A program made the position numbers and the translations under genes. A stretch of DNA of 62,254 nucleotides from contig JAKLJY010000039.1 in the NCBI GenBank assembly GCA_023150895.1, positions 1 to 62,254 on the forward strand. The letters are read 5' to 3'. The stretch is from Myxococcota bacterium (GTDB lineage: Bacteria > Myxococcota_A > Bradymonadia > UBA7976 > UBA1532). Under the pieces are notes generated by a model. The model saw only the letters and a list, made by a program, of their open reading frames with translations, was not told the DNA's origin and searched no databases. This document shows, in pieces, positions 43,341 through 51,582 of this stretch. Each line of letters opens with the position of its first letter. Within the stretch, counting starts at the first letter, position 1.

Positions 43341-43693
43341 CGGATAACCGCCGCGAAGTGCTCGCCGCTCTCATCGACGTCACGCAAGCGTGCCTCGAGG
43401 CCCTCGAAAAGGGCACTCCCGAGATCGGCGAGATGATTGAGCCGCGCGAACGGCTCTTCGCGCAGCTCATCGCGCTCGACGCCGCCCATGGCGCCCTGCC
43501 CGAGTCGCTCGTCCCGTCGCTTCAGCGACTCGGGGCGCTCAACGCGCAGCTCGACGCAGCGGTTCGCCGCTCGCTGGGCGAGACCACCGAGCGCCTCAAA
43601 GGCGTCGCTCGCGGTCGTCGCGGGCTCGTCGGATATCGCGGCGCGAGCGGCGGATCCGGCGCGGGGACCGGGGCTCGGCTGGGGAAGGGCTGA
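43337..43693 (+). CDS. FliT-like flagellar chaperone
   Basis: 118 aa from TTG 43337 overlapping the fliS stop (TTGA). A helical protein: REVLAALIDVTQACLEALEK, MIEPRERLFAQLIALDAAHG, LQRLGALNAQLDAAVRRSLG; these helices and the position after fliS fit FliT-family chaperones (FliD export), although sequence conservation in that family is poor. The C-terminal ~30 residues are Gly/Arg-rich. It runs tail-to-tail with fliD, 18 bp apart, so both transcripts end here. Confidence 0.65.
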   Translation: MTDNRREVLAALIDVTQACLEALEKGTPEIGEMIEPRERLFAQLIALDAAHGALPESLVPSLQRLGALNAQLDAAVRRSLGETTERLKGVARGRRGLVGYRGASGGSGAGTGARLGKG

Positions 43694-43711
43694 GGGACGG
43701 CCCCTCGGACT

Positions 43712-45988
43712 CTACTTCTTCTTGCTGCTGCTGACCGCGCCGAGCTGGGCGGAGACATAATCGCCGAGCGCCTGCAACTGCCCGAGGGTAACCTCGAGGT
43801 TGGTGAACTGGCGGCGAAGGCGCTCTTCGACCTTGTCCATGCGCGCGGAGTTCTTGACGACCTGGGCCTCGAGGTCCTCGATCGTGCGGGTGATGCCGTC
43901 GGTCCGGCTCTTCAGGATGCCGGTGCCGTCCATCAGCGAGTCGAGGACGTCGGGCAGGGACTCGCCGAGGCCGTCGACGACGCGGACTTTGCCGAGAATA
44001 CCGAACGTGTCGTCGGGGATGATGACCTCGACGTCTTCACTGGCGAAGCCGGCGTCGCCCTTCAGGTGGTTGCCGTCGAGGACGCGGGCCGACTTCCCCC
44101 CGATGGTGCCGGCGAGATCCGTCCCGTAGTCGTCGAGTTCGAGGTTGCCGAGGTTCGTCGTACCGGGGCCATCCATGACGTCGGAGACCGCCGTGATGCG
44201 GTACTTCTCGCCGAAGTCCTTGCTGCGGATGTGCAGGATGCCGCCTGAGTCGAGGAACGCCTCGGCCTGAAGGCTGGCCGCCGTGAACGCCTGGTTGATC
44301 TTCGTGACCTGGGTCGCCGCACTGTCGCCGGTCAAGAGCCCGACCTGGATTTCGGTTCCGTCATTGGCCGGGTTCTGGGCGTCGGCGCGGTAGCGAATCG
44401 TCAGCGTCTCGTCTTGGGCGAGGACCTCGGCCGCCGCGAAGCCCTGCACCTCGGCCCGGGTTCGCGGCGACGTGACGTTGACCTCGTACTCGCCCGGTTG
44501 GGACTTGGCGGAACGCCGGGCGAAGGTGAACTTCGCGCCGTTCATTCCCTCGCCGAAGCGCGTCAGAATCCGCTCGACGGAGGTCGGATCGGCGTCGAGG
44601 GCCTCTTGCAACTTGCCCGCGTCGAGGGAAAGGACGCCCGTCTTCTCGTCCGAGGTCACACCGATCTCCGTGAGCGCGCTCCGCTCTCGACCGGTCAGAC
44701 CCTGAATGCGCCCCGTGACGAAGTTCTTCAGGCGTTGCTGCACCTGCCGCGCGGCCGAATCGCCGTTGAGAGGCGGCGCGCCGGTGCCTTCGGTGTCCTC
44801 CGTCGGGTTGTAGCTGAACTGGGCGTTCAGATAGCCAACCACCCCGTTGTACGCACCGACGAAGCTCATCAGCTTCGATTCGACGTCCCCCGGCTGCCGG
44901 CTGACGCCGACGGTGACCGTCTTCGAGGGGTCGGCGTCTTTCAGGGTGAGCGTGACACCCTCGTAGATGTCAGTGATCGTGTTGCTGGTCTTGGTGACGT
45001 TGATGCCGTTGATGCGCAACACGGCGTCCTGCGCCGCCTGGATCTCCGGCGACGCGACGTCGATGCGGAATCGGTCACCTGCGGTGAGGTTGCTCCCGCC
45101 GGTGAACGTCGCCGTGACACCGTCGTCCATGGCGAACGGGACGCCGGCCGAGACGCTGTGGCCCGCCCCCCCGTTGTCGTCCCACGTCACGCCACCGTCG
45201 GTCGAGTAGCGAACGAGGGGGCCGGCCGGGCCGACGATCGCCGGGTCTCCCGTCTGCATGACCTCGATGACGTACGAGGTGCTGCCCTCGCCGGTGAACG
45301 TGCCACCGGACGTGACCGAGCCGAGATAGGCCGGGTTGTTGTCGTCGTCGGCCGTCGCGGCCTCGATCGTGGGCGTGGCGAAGTTGAGCGCCGTGTCGTT
45401 CGTGGTGATCGTGACGGCGCCCTGCGACCCTTCCTTCTTGGCGGTCAGCACGAGGCGATGCGGGTTCGTCGACGAACCGTCGTTGACGATCTCCGCTCGC
45501 ACGTCGGTGTTCAGGTTGTTGATGGCGTCGGCGAATTGACGCAGCGTCGTCGTATTGTTGACGTTGATCGACCGTTCGGCGCCGTTGCCAATCTTGAATT
45601 TGAACGTCCCGGCGGCCGCCGCGATGCCCGTCGAGCTGGTGTCGGCGAAACCTTGAGCCGCCATCTGGTGCTTCGTCGCGACTTGAAGCACCTGAATGCT
45701 GTGGGTGCCGACGGCGGCGTCCTTGGACGCGGAGACGGTGACCAGGCTCTCGTTGCTCGACGAGGCGCTCGTCGAGCGGAAGAGCGAGTCGTCGTTGAGG
45801 TTCCGTACGGCGCCGCGGAGGCTGTTCAGGCGACCGTCGAGGTCCTGGTAGGCCTGCTGCTTCTGGGCCGCGAACGCGATCTTTCGCTGGATCTGAAGAA
45901 TCGAGCGCTGTTCGAGCGCGAGGAGCTGATTGATGAGGGAATCGGTGTCCAGACCGCTGGCCAAACCGCCGACTGACAATCCCGCCAT
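43712..45988 (-). CDS. fliD: Flagellar filament cap protein FliD (HAP2)
   Basis: 758 aa from ATG 45988 with GGAGG seven nt upstream. N-terminal VGGLASGLDTDSLINQLLAL and QKQQAYQDLDGRLNSLRGAV are FliD D0/D1; QVLQVATKHQMAAQGFADTS and the later LRINGINVTKTSNTITDIYE, GVTLTLKDADPSKTVTVGVS are family hallmarks. The C-terminal GITRTIEDLEAQVVKNSARM, FTNLEVTLGQLQALGDYV is the coiled end. About 290 residues longer than enteric FliD, with two inserted beta-rich blocks (~residues 225-320 and ~490-640), so the cap may carry large surface domains. Confidence 0.93.
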   Translation of the reverse strand: MAGLSVGGLASGLDTDSLINQLLALEQRSILQIQRKIAFAAQKQQAYQDLDGRLNSLRGAVRNLNDDSLFRSTSASSSNESLVTVSASKDAAVGTHSIQVLQVATKHQMAAQGFADTSSTGIAAAAGTFKFKIGNGAERSINVNNTTTLRQFADAINNLNTDVRAEIVNDGSSTNPHRLVLTAKKEGSQGAVTITTNDTALNFATPTIEAATADDDNNPAYLGSVTSGGTFTGEGSTSYVIEVMQTGDPAIVGPAGPLVRYSTDGGVTWDDNGGAGHSVSAGVPFAMDDGVTATFTGGSNLTAGDRFRIDVASPEIQAAQDAVLRINGINVTKTSNTITDIYEGVTLTLKDADPSKTVTVGVSRQPGDVESKLMSFVGAYNGVVGYLNAQFSYNPTEDTEGTGAPPLNGDSAARQVQQRLKNFVTGRIQGLTGRERSALTEIGVTSDEKTGVLSLDAGKLQEALDADPTSVERILTRFGEGMNGAKFTFARRSAKSQPGEYEVNVTSPRTRAEVQGFAAAEVLAQDETLTIRYRADAQNPANDGTEIQVGLLTGDSAATQVTKINQAFTAASLQAEAFLDSGGILHIRSKDFGEKYRITAVSDVMDGPGTTNLGNLELDDYGTDLAGTIGGKSARVLDGNHLKGDAGFASEDVEVIIPDDTFGILGKVRVVDGLGESLPDVLDSLMDGTGILKSRTDGITRTIEDLEAQVVKNSARMDKVEERLRRQFTNLEVTLGQLQALGDYVSAQLGAVSSSKKK

Positions 45989-46089
45989 GGGAAACCTCCG
46001 TTGAGAGCCGACCGTCCGCCGGACGCAGGCCTTCGCTCCAGTATGAGTCCGACGCTATCGGTCCTCCAATGGAGTCTGCAAGCGAGGTG

Positions 46090-46120
46090 CCACCGGCGGC
46101 GACGGATCGTCCGCCGGTGG
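46090..46120 (-). terminator. Hairpin between flaG1 and fliD
   Basis: A perfect 10-bp stem (46090-46099 with 46111-46120, loop 11 nt) lies 26 bp after the flaG1 stop on the coding strand. No T-tract follows, so it may be a weak or Rho-type stop, or an mRNA processing or stability element between flagellin 1-flaG1 and fliD. A sequence TTGC-N15-ACCGATAG between it and fliD is a poor sigma-28 match. Confidence 0.35.
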
Positions 46121-46145
46121 GGCCCCGAAAGATTCGAAACCGCCG

Positions 46146-46604
46146 TCAGGCCTTGGTTTCGACGATGCTGCCGGACGTGGCGCGGGGGTCTTTTTCTCCG
46201 AGCGCCTTGAGACGCTCGACCAGCTTCAGGAGCGACTCTGGGGGGATTTGCCGCTCGACCTCTTTGCCGTTCACCTCTTCGTGGATGGTGATCGTGATGC
46301 GCCCCGATCCCTCGTGGCGCCCAAAGGTGACCGAGCGGTTCGTCGCCCGCATGGACGACTCCGCCAGCTGATTTGCTTCCTCCACCGCGCGGTCGAGCTC
46401 GGGTGACTCGACCTGCGCACCCCCCGCCTCGACCTCCGCCACGTCCGTCGACGTCGCCTTCCCGCCAGGTTCACTGGCACGGGCGAGCTCCGTCTCGGCC
46501 GCAGCGTTGGACTTTCGCGGAGAGGCGCGCGCGGCCAGCGCGTCCGGCGAGGGCGGCCGAACGGCCGCCTGCCCCGATACGAGCTGATTGACTGTCATCG
46601 CCAT
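46146..46604 (-). CDS. flaG: FlaG-family protein 1
   Basis: 152 aa from ATG 46604; the in-frame ATG at 46598 is better spaced from its GGGAG (8 nt versus 2). The N-terminal ~85 residues are disordered and Ala-rich. The C-terminal RATNRSVTFGRHEGSGRITI, TIHEEVNGKEVERQIPPESL and LKLVERLKAL match FlaG, which in other bacteria modulates filament length and cap assembly. Encoded 33 bp after flagellin 1 and before fliD, so probably co-transcribed with both. Confidence 0.85.
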   Translation of the reverse strand: MAMTVNQLVSGQAAVRPPSPDALAARASPRKSNAAAETELARASEPGGKATSTDVAEVEAGGAQVESPELDRAVEEANQLAESSMRATNRSVTFGRHEGSGRITITIHEEVNGKEVERQIPPESLLKLVERLKALGEKDPRATSGSIVETKA

Positions 46605-46637
46605 GGCTCCCTCATTTCTACCCCGATACTACCGCCT

Positions 46638-48077
46638 TTACCCGAGCAGGGACAGCGCGACCTGCGGCTGCTGGTTGGCCTGCGCCAACACCGAGATGCC
46701 GGCCTGCTGAATGATCTGGTTTCGGGTGAACTGGGCGGTCTCCGAGGCGAAGTCCGCGTCCTGAATACGACTTCGGGCGGCGGACAGGTTCTCCGCGGTG
46801 GCGGAGAGGTTGCTCACCGTCGATTCGAGACGGTTCTGGATGGCGCCGAGGGACGCTCGAATCGACGAGACCTGGCCGATGGCCACGTCCGCGATGTCGA
46901 TGGCCAGGTTGGCGCCGTCGCGATCTCGAATGTCGATGGTCTTCACTGCGAACGTGCTGTTGACGCCGTAGACCTCGGTGCCACCGTCCACGCCGAGACC
47001 GAGGCCCGCGGCCTGCGACCCATTCAGGTCGAGGGACACGTTGACCGAGTTCTCGGACTGCAGGGTGATGGTGCCGCCACTGACCTGGTCGGCCAGGCCA
47101 GTGTAGGTGCCGGCGTTGTTGCCCGTCACGACGACGTCGATGTTCCGACCGTCCTCCGCCGTCAGGACGAGGCGGTTGTCCTCGTCGAGCGAGGCGATGA
47201 CACCGGTCTTCGCAGTAACGGCGTTGATCGCGTTGACGAGGGCGTCGTCGGCGTCGTTGTCCTGGATGACGATACCGGTGATCGTCTCGTTGTTGATGGT
47301 GATGTACTCGGAGGAGTCGAGCGTTCCACCCTCGATCGCGCCGTTGGAGGCGTCCTGGGCCTTGTTCACGATGGCGCGAACGCCGGTGAACTTGGTCGAG
47401 TCGTTGATGGCCGCGGCCTTCGCGATGGCCGAGCCATCCCTCAGCGTGGTGGAGAGCGTGTCGTCGGCGGTCACCGTACCGCGGATCGAGACGTTGTTGA
47501 TGGCGACCCGGTCAGCGATGATCGACACCGCGGTGTCGATGGTGCCGCCGTCGTTGCGCGACTGCCGGCCGAGCGCCGACGAGCGCGCGTCCTGCACGTT
47601 GATGGTGATGGTCTCACGGGAGTTCGCACCCACGTGGAACCGGGAGCCGAGGAACGAGCCGTCCAGAATCCGCGAACCGTTGAACTGGGTCGTGGTGGCG
47701 ATCCGGTCCAACTCGGAAACGAGCTGATCGACTTCGGCCTGGAGAGACTCGCGGTCCGAAGCGGAGTTCGTGTCGTTGGCGGACTGGACGGACAGCTCGC
47801 GGACACGCTGGAGGATGTTCTGCGACTCCTGCAGAGCACCTTCAGCCGTCTGGGCGAGGGAGATACCGTCGTTCGTGTTTCGCACGGCCTGATTGAGACC
47901 GCGAATCTGAGAGGAGAACCGGCTCGCGATGGCCAGACCGGCGGAGTCATCGCGGGCGCTGTTGATCCGGAGACCGGAGGAGAGGCGCTCGAATGACCGA
48001 CCGAGGGCTGAGGACGACCCGGTCAGGTTGCGTTGCGCGTTCAATGACGCAACGTTCGTGTTGATGTAGAGACCCAT
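46638..48077 (-). CDS. fliC: Flagellin 1
   Basis: 479 aa. AAGGAGTGA six nt before ATG 48077. The conserved N-terminal D0/D1 ([60 protein letters not shown]) and C-terminal D1/D0 ([60 protein letters not shown]) are complete. The ~190-residue middle contains flagellin IN-type repeats ([39 protein letters not shown]). Its transcript would have a ~245-nt leader with CsrA-like sites. It is very like flagellin 2 at both ends and differs mainly in the middle. Confidence 0.95.
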   Translation of the reverse strand: MGLYINTNVASLNAQRNLTGSSSALGRSFERLSSGLRINSARDDSAGLAIASRFSSQIRGLNQAVRNTNDGISLAQTAEGALQESQNILQRVRELSVQSANDTNSASDRESLQAEVDQLVSELDRIATTTQFNGSRILDGSFLGSRFHVGANSRETITINVQDARSSALGRQSRNDGGTIDTAVSIIADRVAINNVSIRGTVTADDTLSTTLRDGSAIAKAAAINDSTKFTGVRAIVNKAQDASNGAIEGGTLDSSEYITINNETITGIVIQDNDADDALVNAINAVTAKTGVIASLDEDNRLVLTAEDGRNIDVVVTGNNAGTYTGLADQVSGGTITLQSENSVNVSLDLNGSQAAGLGLGVDGGTEVYGVNSTFAVKTIDIRDRDGANLAIDIADVAIGQVSSIRASLGAIQNRLESTVSNLSATAENLSAARSRIQDADFASETAQFTRNQIIQQAGISVLAQANQQPQVALSLLG

Positions 48078-48101
48078 GATTCACTCCTTGAAGCGCAGTG
48101 C

Positions 48102-48124
48102 CGAGCGGCATCCTTCGCCACTCG
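48102..48124 (-). promoter_or_regulatory. GGA-loop hairpin in flagellin 1 leader (putative CsrA site)
   Basis: RNA-sense CGAGUGGC-GAAGGAU-GCCGCUCG: an 8-bp stem with one G-U pair and a 7-nt loop exposing AAGGAU, 25 nt before the start codon; the ribosome-binding AAGGAG follows. CsrA prefers exactly such a loop together with a second GGA at the ribosome site. Confidence 0.55.
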
Positions 48125-48259
48125 CGGCAGGTCCCGACCATGGACCATGCCGAACCGCCAGCGCAGACCCATCCGACGCCCGACGGTTACATCTTTTGGT
48201 GGGGGCCCCGACGTTGTCACTTCCGCGCGTTGACCAGACGCTCGAACGAGTACTGAATG

Positions 48260-48270
48260 TCCTCCTTTCC
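48260..48270 (-). promoter_or_regulatory. Conserved GGA element in flagellin 1 leader
   Basis: RNA-sense GGAAAGGAGGA about 55-65 nt after the predicted start point. The same GAAAGGA core occurs at a comparable place in the leaders of flagellins 2 and 3, which otherwise differ. It looks like a strong ribosome site but no ATG/GTG/TTG follows; a second CsrA contact is more likely. Confidence 0.4.
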
Positions 48271-48331
48271 CTCGTTCGGGAAGATTCGATCTGCCGATCG
48301 CGACAAGAGGTTCTGGTCCCTCCGATCAACG

Positions 48332-48358
48332 CCATCGACCGTGTTGTCCCGAACTTCA
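48332..48358 (-). promoter_or_regulatory. Sigma-28-type promoter for flagellin 1
   Basis: On the minus strand TGAA (48358-48355), 15 nt, GTCGATGG (48339-48332). One mismatch in the -35 against the flgM/fliS copies; spacing identical. Transcription would begin near 48325, making a ~245-nt leader. Confidence 0.65.
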
Positions 48359-48367
48359 GAAGAAAAT

Positions 48368-48388
48368 GCAGGGGGCCTGCTTTTTTTT
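48368..48388. terminator. Bidirectional intrinsic terminator between flagellins 1 and 2
   Basis: GCAGG-GGG-CCTGC (48368-48380) followed by eight T on the plus strand and, read on the minus strand, by ATTTTCTTCT. For minus-strand transcription it would end the flagellin 2 message just before the flagellin 1 promoter (-35 at 48355-48358), insulating the two genes. The rest of the 466-bp gap (48078-48543) is leader or untranslated DNA without a credible gene. Confidence 0.55.
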
Positions 48389-48543
48389 CTGCGGCGCGGT
48401 CTTGGCGGTGGTGTGTGGACGATTTCATGATCTGGTATCGACTTGGTGAGTAGGCCCGACTCGAGCCGGGCCCGGAGCGCGCACCGCCCCCGTATCCGCG
48501 GCGATGACCGTCGACGCGGGCGAACGCAGCGCGCACGGTGACC

Positions 48544-49983
48544 TCAGCCGAGCAGCGACAGGGCGACCTGGGGCTGCTGATTCGCCTGGGCCAAGACGGA
48601 GACGCCCGCCTGCTGGATGATCTGGTTTCTCGTGAACTGCGCCGTTTCAGAGGCGAAGTCCGCGTCCAGAATTCGGCTACGGGCGGCGGAGAGGTTCTCC
48701 GACGTGGCGGTCAGGTTGTTGATCGTCGACTCGAGGCGGTTCTGGACGGCGCCGAGCGACGCCCGGATCGACGAGACCTGGCCGATGGCCACGTCGGCGA
48801 TGTCGATCGCGAGGTTCGCGCCGTCGCGGTCCGTGATGTTGATCGAAGCAACGGAGTGCGTGTTGTTCACGCCGTAGATGAACTCGCCTTGTCCGGAACC
48901 GAAGCCGACCGCTTCGTTGATGTTCGCCGTCCCGTTGCTGACGGTGACCTGCTTCTCGGACTGGAGCGTAATCGAGCCCGCGCTGATCTCGCTGACGAGT
49001 CCGGTGGCGTCCTCGGCGTCGGCTGTGGTGACGACGACTTCGATGTTGCGCCCGTCTTCGGCAGTCAGGACCAGCTGGTTGCCGCCATCGAGGGACGCGA
49101 TCACGCCCGTCTTCGCCGTGACGGCGTTGATGGCGTTGACGAGGGTGTCGTCCGCATCTGCCGCCTGCACGATGACGCCGGTGATGATCTCGCCGTTGAT
49201 GCTGATGTAGTTCGTCGAGTCGAGCGTTCCCCCCTGAATGTCGGTGTTGTTCGCGTCCTGGGTCTTTTCGACGATGGCGCGGACGCCCGTATACTTCGTC
49301 GAGTCGTTGATCGCGGCTGCCTTTGCGATCGCCGAGCCGTTCTGCAGGGTGGTGGAGACGAGATCGTCGGCCGCGACGGTGCCGCGAATCGAGGTCCCAT
49401 TGATGGCGAACGAGCCGGCGGCGATTGAAATGCCGGCGGACACGACCGTCTCGCCCGTATTGCGGGACTGGCGGCCGAGAGAGACGGCCCGTCCGTCTGC
49501 GATGTTCACGCGGATGGTTTCGCGGGAGTTCGCGCCGACGTGGAAGCTCGAGCCCAGAAAGCTGCCGTCGAGGATCTTGTTGCTGTTGAACGTCGTCGTA
49601 TTGCCGATCCGGTTCAGCTCGGACACGAGCTGATCGACTTCGGCCTGCAGGGACTCGCGGTCGGACGTACTGTTGGTGTCGTTCGCCGACTGCACCGACA
49701 GCTCGCGGATGCGCTGCAGGATGTTCTGCGACTCCTGGAGCGCACCTTCCGCCGTCTGCGCCAACGAGATGCCGTCGTTCGTGTTCCGGACCGCCTGATT
49801 GAGACCGCGAATCTGCGACGTCAATCGGTTGGTGATGGCCAGACCGGCCGCGTCGTCTCGCGCGCTGTTGATGCGCAGACCCGACGACAAACGCTGGAAC
49901 GAACGCCCCAGGGCACCCGTGCTGCCCGTGAGGTTGCGCTGCGCGTTCAACGACGCGGTGTTCGTGTTGATGTAGAGACCCAT
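48544..49983 (-). CDS. fliC: Flagellin 2
   Basis: 479 aa. AAGGAGTGA before ATG 49983. Complete D0/D1 at both ends ([80 protein letters not shown]). The middle ~190 residues carry the same IN-type repeats as flagellin 1 ([20 protein letters not shown]) but with many substitutions, including [20 protein letters not shown]. Clearly a tandem duplicate of flagellin 1. No FlaG gene follows it. Its leader (~285 nt) has two strong hairpins. Confidence 0.95.
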   Translation of the reverse strand: MGLYINTNTASLNAQRNLTGSTGALGRSFQRLSSGLRINSARDDAAGLAITNRLTSQIRGLNQAVRNTNDGISLAQTAEGALQESQNILQRIRELSVQSANDTNSTSDRESLQAEVDQLVSELNRIGNTTTFNSNKILDGSFLGSSFHVGANSRETIRVNIADGRAVSLGRQSRNTGETVVSAGISIAAGSFAINGTSIRGTVAADDLVSTTLQNGSAIAKAAAINDSTKYTGVRAIVEKTQDANNTDIQGGTLDSTNYISINGEIITGVIVQAADADDTLVNAINAVTAKTGVIASLDGGNQLVLTAEDGRNIEVVVTTADAEDATGLVSEISAGSITLQSEKQVTVSNGTANINEAVGFGSGQGEFIYGVNNTHSVASINITDRDGANLAIDIADVAIGQVSSIRASLGAVQNRLESTINNLTATSENLSAARSRILDADFASETAQFTRNQIIQQAGVSVLAQANQQPQVALSLLG

Positions 49984-50005
49984 CTGCTCACTCCTTGAAG
50001 CGTGT

Positions 50006-50052
50006 CGGAAGAACGGACCCGTGTTCTTCCGGGGACAGCAATCCCTGCTGTC
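50006..50052 (-). promoter_or_regulatory. Twin hairpins in flagellin 2 leader (putative CsrA site)
   Basis: RNA order: GACAGCA-GGGAU-UGCUGUC (50052-50034, perfect 7-bp stem, GGGAU loop), then CGGAAGAAC-N8-GUUCUUCCG (50031-50006, perfect 9-bp stem), then the AAGGAG ribosome site. The first shows GGA in a small loop as CsrA requires. The second sits close to the ribosome site and may set its accessibility. Confidence 0.55.
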
Positions 50053-50220
50053 GCGAACTCAGCCACGACCCATGGCCAAGCTCGTCTTCAGTCAGACTCC
50101 GATGCGATGCGGCACACCTCCGGTCTTCTCATGTCATGCGGACCCAACGACCCTATCGGGCCCGCACGAAGAAGCCGGCTGAGTTCCATCCTTGGGTTTC
50201 AGGTTCTTGGGTGTGGGGGC

Positions 50221-50231
50221 TTGTCCTTTCG
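50221..50231 (-). promoter_or_regulatory. Conserved GGA element in flagellin 2 leader
   Basis: RNA-sense CGAAAGGACAA about 40-50 nt after the predicted start point. It shares the GAAAGGA core with the leaders of flagellins 1 and 3 and is a candidate upstream CsrA contact. Confidence 0.35.
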
Positions 50232-50275
50232 ATGGGGGCGGCGCGCGGTCTCTCGACCCTTTGCCGCCAATCATT

Positions 50276-50302
50276 CCATCGTCCGGGGTGCCGCGGACTG
50301 GA
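50276..50302 (-). promoter_or_regulatory. Sigma-28-type promoter for flagellin 2
   Basis: Minus strand TCCA (50302-50299), 15 nt, GACGATGG (50283-50276). The -10 is identical to that of flagellin 3; the -35 has one change from TCAA. The start point near 50269 implies a ~285-nt leader. Confidence 0.55.
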
Positions 50303-50924
50303 GATCTTTTTTTCGGCGCCCGTGCGCATTTCTTCTATGTCGTTGAGATCAGGAGGGATTCTCGGATCCCGGAGTGACGGAATCCGACCGTGTGGGCGGA
50401 ATTATCGCGGCGAGTGTGCCTCGATCGGACGAGGCGGGCAGTTGAGCGGGATCAGAGCGTTGGAACGGGAGGGGGCAGGCGCGGGGGAGGGGCAGGGACT
50501 GCGGCGGGGCAGCCCTCGGGGTGGCCGTCGCCGAGTCCGGTCGAAGTCGGCCGGGTCATCTCGGTCAAACGTCGCCTCGCATCGCGGCGGGCCCGGGTCT
50601 CGTGGGTGGCCGCACGGAGGCGTCTGGGGCGGACAGCCGGGTCGCTGCCGCCGGGTCGCGTCGGAGTGGAATGTGGGGTCCGGTGGGGTCGGCGGCCGTG
50701 TCCGGGCGCGCCGAAACGCCGCACGGGGATGCCGTCGGTGTGGGATTGGAACGGGGGAGCAGGGTTGGTCGTCCCTGCTCCCCCGTTCCAAATTCAGGTC
50801 CTTGCCGATCCTCGCGCGGCTCTGGTCGGTAGCCGGTTGGGGGGTCTCACTCGCGGCGAGCATGGGTCGTCTCGCCGCGGCGCGGGCGCGGACCGGGTTG
50901 ACTGCTACAGGGCTCGTCGGGCGG
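50303..50924. other. 622-bp gap with a long perfect inverted repeat
   Basis: No credible gene: open frames here give Arg/Pro/Gly-rich shadows without a ribosome site. The notable element is a 19-bp perfect inverted repeat, arms 50746-50764 and 50773-50791, loop TTGGTCGT, lying ~135-180 nt beyond the flaG2 stop on the minus strand. Neither side carries a T-run, so it is not a standard intrinsic terminator; an RNA-processing, stability or repeat-element role is possible. The remaining sequence is GC-rich with G-runs. Confidence 0.6.
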
Positions 50925-51491
50925 TCAGACCGCCGTCTCGAGAAGGAGCCCCTTCTCCTTGTCGCCGCTGCCGGATTCGCCGGCCATCTGCTCCAGGCGG
51001 TTCTGGAGTTTCAGGAACGCCTCCGACGGAAGCTGCCGGACGACTTCCTGAGTCCGCGAGTCGACGATTTGAACGATCACGTCGCCGCTCTCGGATTTCG
51101 CGAATTGCACCTTGGCGGTCAGCGTCTGAAACACGGCCTTGTAGGGCTGCATCTGCGACTCGCTGACCCGCGTTTCCGCACCCTTCGGCTCGCTGGCCGG
51201 TGGGGCTTCCAGGCCGACCTGTGGGGTCGACTCTTCGCGTCCCTGGCCGCTCGCCAACGCGACCTTCTTCTGGCCGACGCTGGAGAACTGCACCACATCT
51301 CCTCGTTCCTTGCGCTCGGGCCGGGACCCGACGGGCCGGCTCCGGAGTTCGTTCACCAAGCCCACGCTTCGCGTTGCCTCCGCCACTGTCGGGGCGGGAG
51401 CGCCGCTGGGAGAGGGCGTCGGTCGAGCGACGCCGGAGGGCTGGCCAAGGTCGGCTCCGCCCGCTGCTTTGTTCTGCAGGCTGAGACTCAT
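50925..51491 (-). CDS. flaG: FlaG-family protein 2
   Basis: 188 aa, ATG 51491 with AGGAGGAAGGACA before it. The N-terminal ~115 residues are disordered (Pro/Ser/Arg-rich). The C-terminal YKAVFQTLTAKVQFAKSESG, DVIVQIVDSRTQEVVRQLPS and EAFLKLQNRLEQM form the FlaG core, closer to the usual 'v.....qvVrqIP.e..l.l...' pattern than FlaG 1. 91 bp after flagellin 3 and probably on the same mRNA. Confidence 0.85.
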   Translation of the reverse strand: MSLSLQNKAAGGADLGQPSGVARPTPSPSGAPAPTVAEATRSVGLVNELRSRPVGSRPERKERGDVVQFSSVGQKKVALASGQGREESTPQVGLEAPPASEPKGAETRVSESQMQPYKAVFQTLTAKVQFAKSESGDVIVQIVDSRTQEVVRQLPSEAFLKLQNRLEQMAGESGSGDKEKGLLLETAV

Positions 51492-51582
51492 TGTCCTTCC
51501 TCCTGGCTGAGCACCCGGCGACCGCGCTGCGGCCGCACTCGGCGCTCACCTGTCATTGGTTTCTCGAGACCGGTTCCTACCC

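Noticed and set aside
45989-46089. TTGC-N15-ACCGATAG as a sigma-28 promoter for fliD
   Set aside because: The -10 is fair but the -35 matches at only one position; fliD may be read from the flagellin 1 promoter.
48210-48268. Possible 13-codon leader peptide with ATT start after AAGGAGGAC in the flagellin 1 leader
   Set aside because: ATT is a very rare start and no matching peptide exists in the other two flagellin leaders; the shared part is only GAAAGGA.
48080-48536. 151-aa open frame antisense to nothing, across the flagellin 1 leader (minus strand)
   Set aside because: Arg/Ser/Thr-rich composition, no ribosome site at its start, and it spans the predicted terminator and sigma-28 promoter.
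50402-50863. 153-aa Pro/Arg-rich frame on the minus strand in the gap after flaG2
   Set aside because: Composition is typical of a non-coding frame in GC-rich DNA and it runs through the perfect 19-bp inverted repeat.
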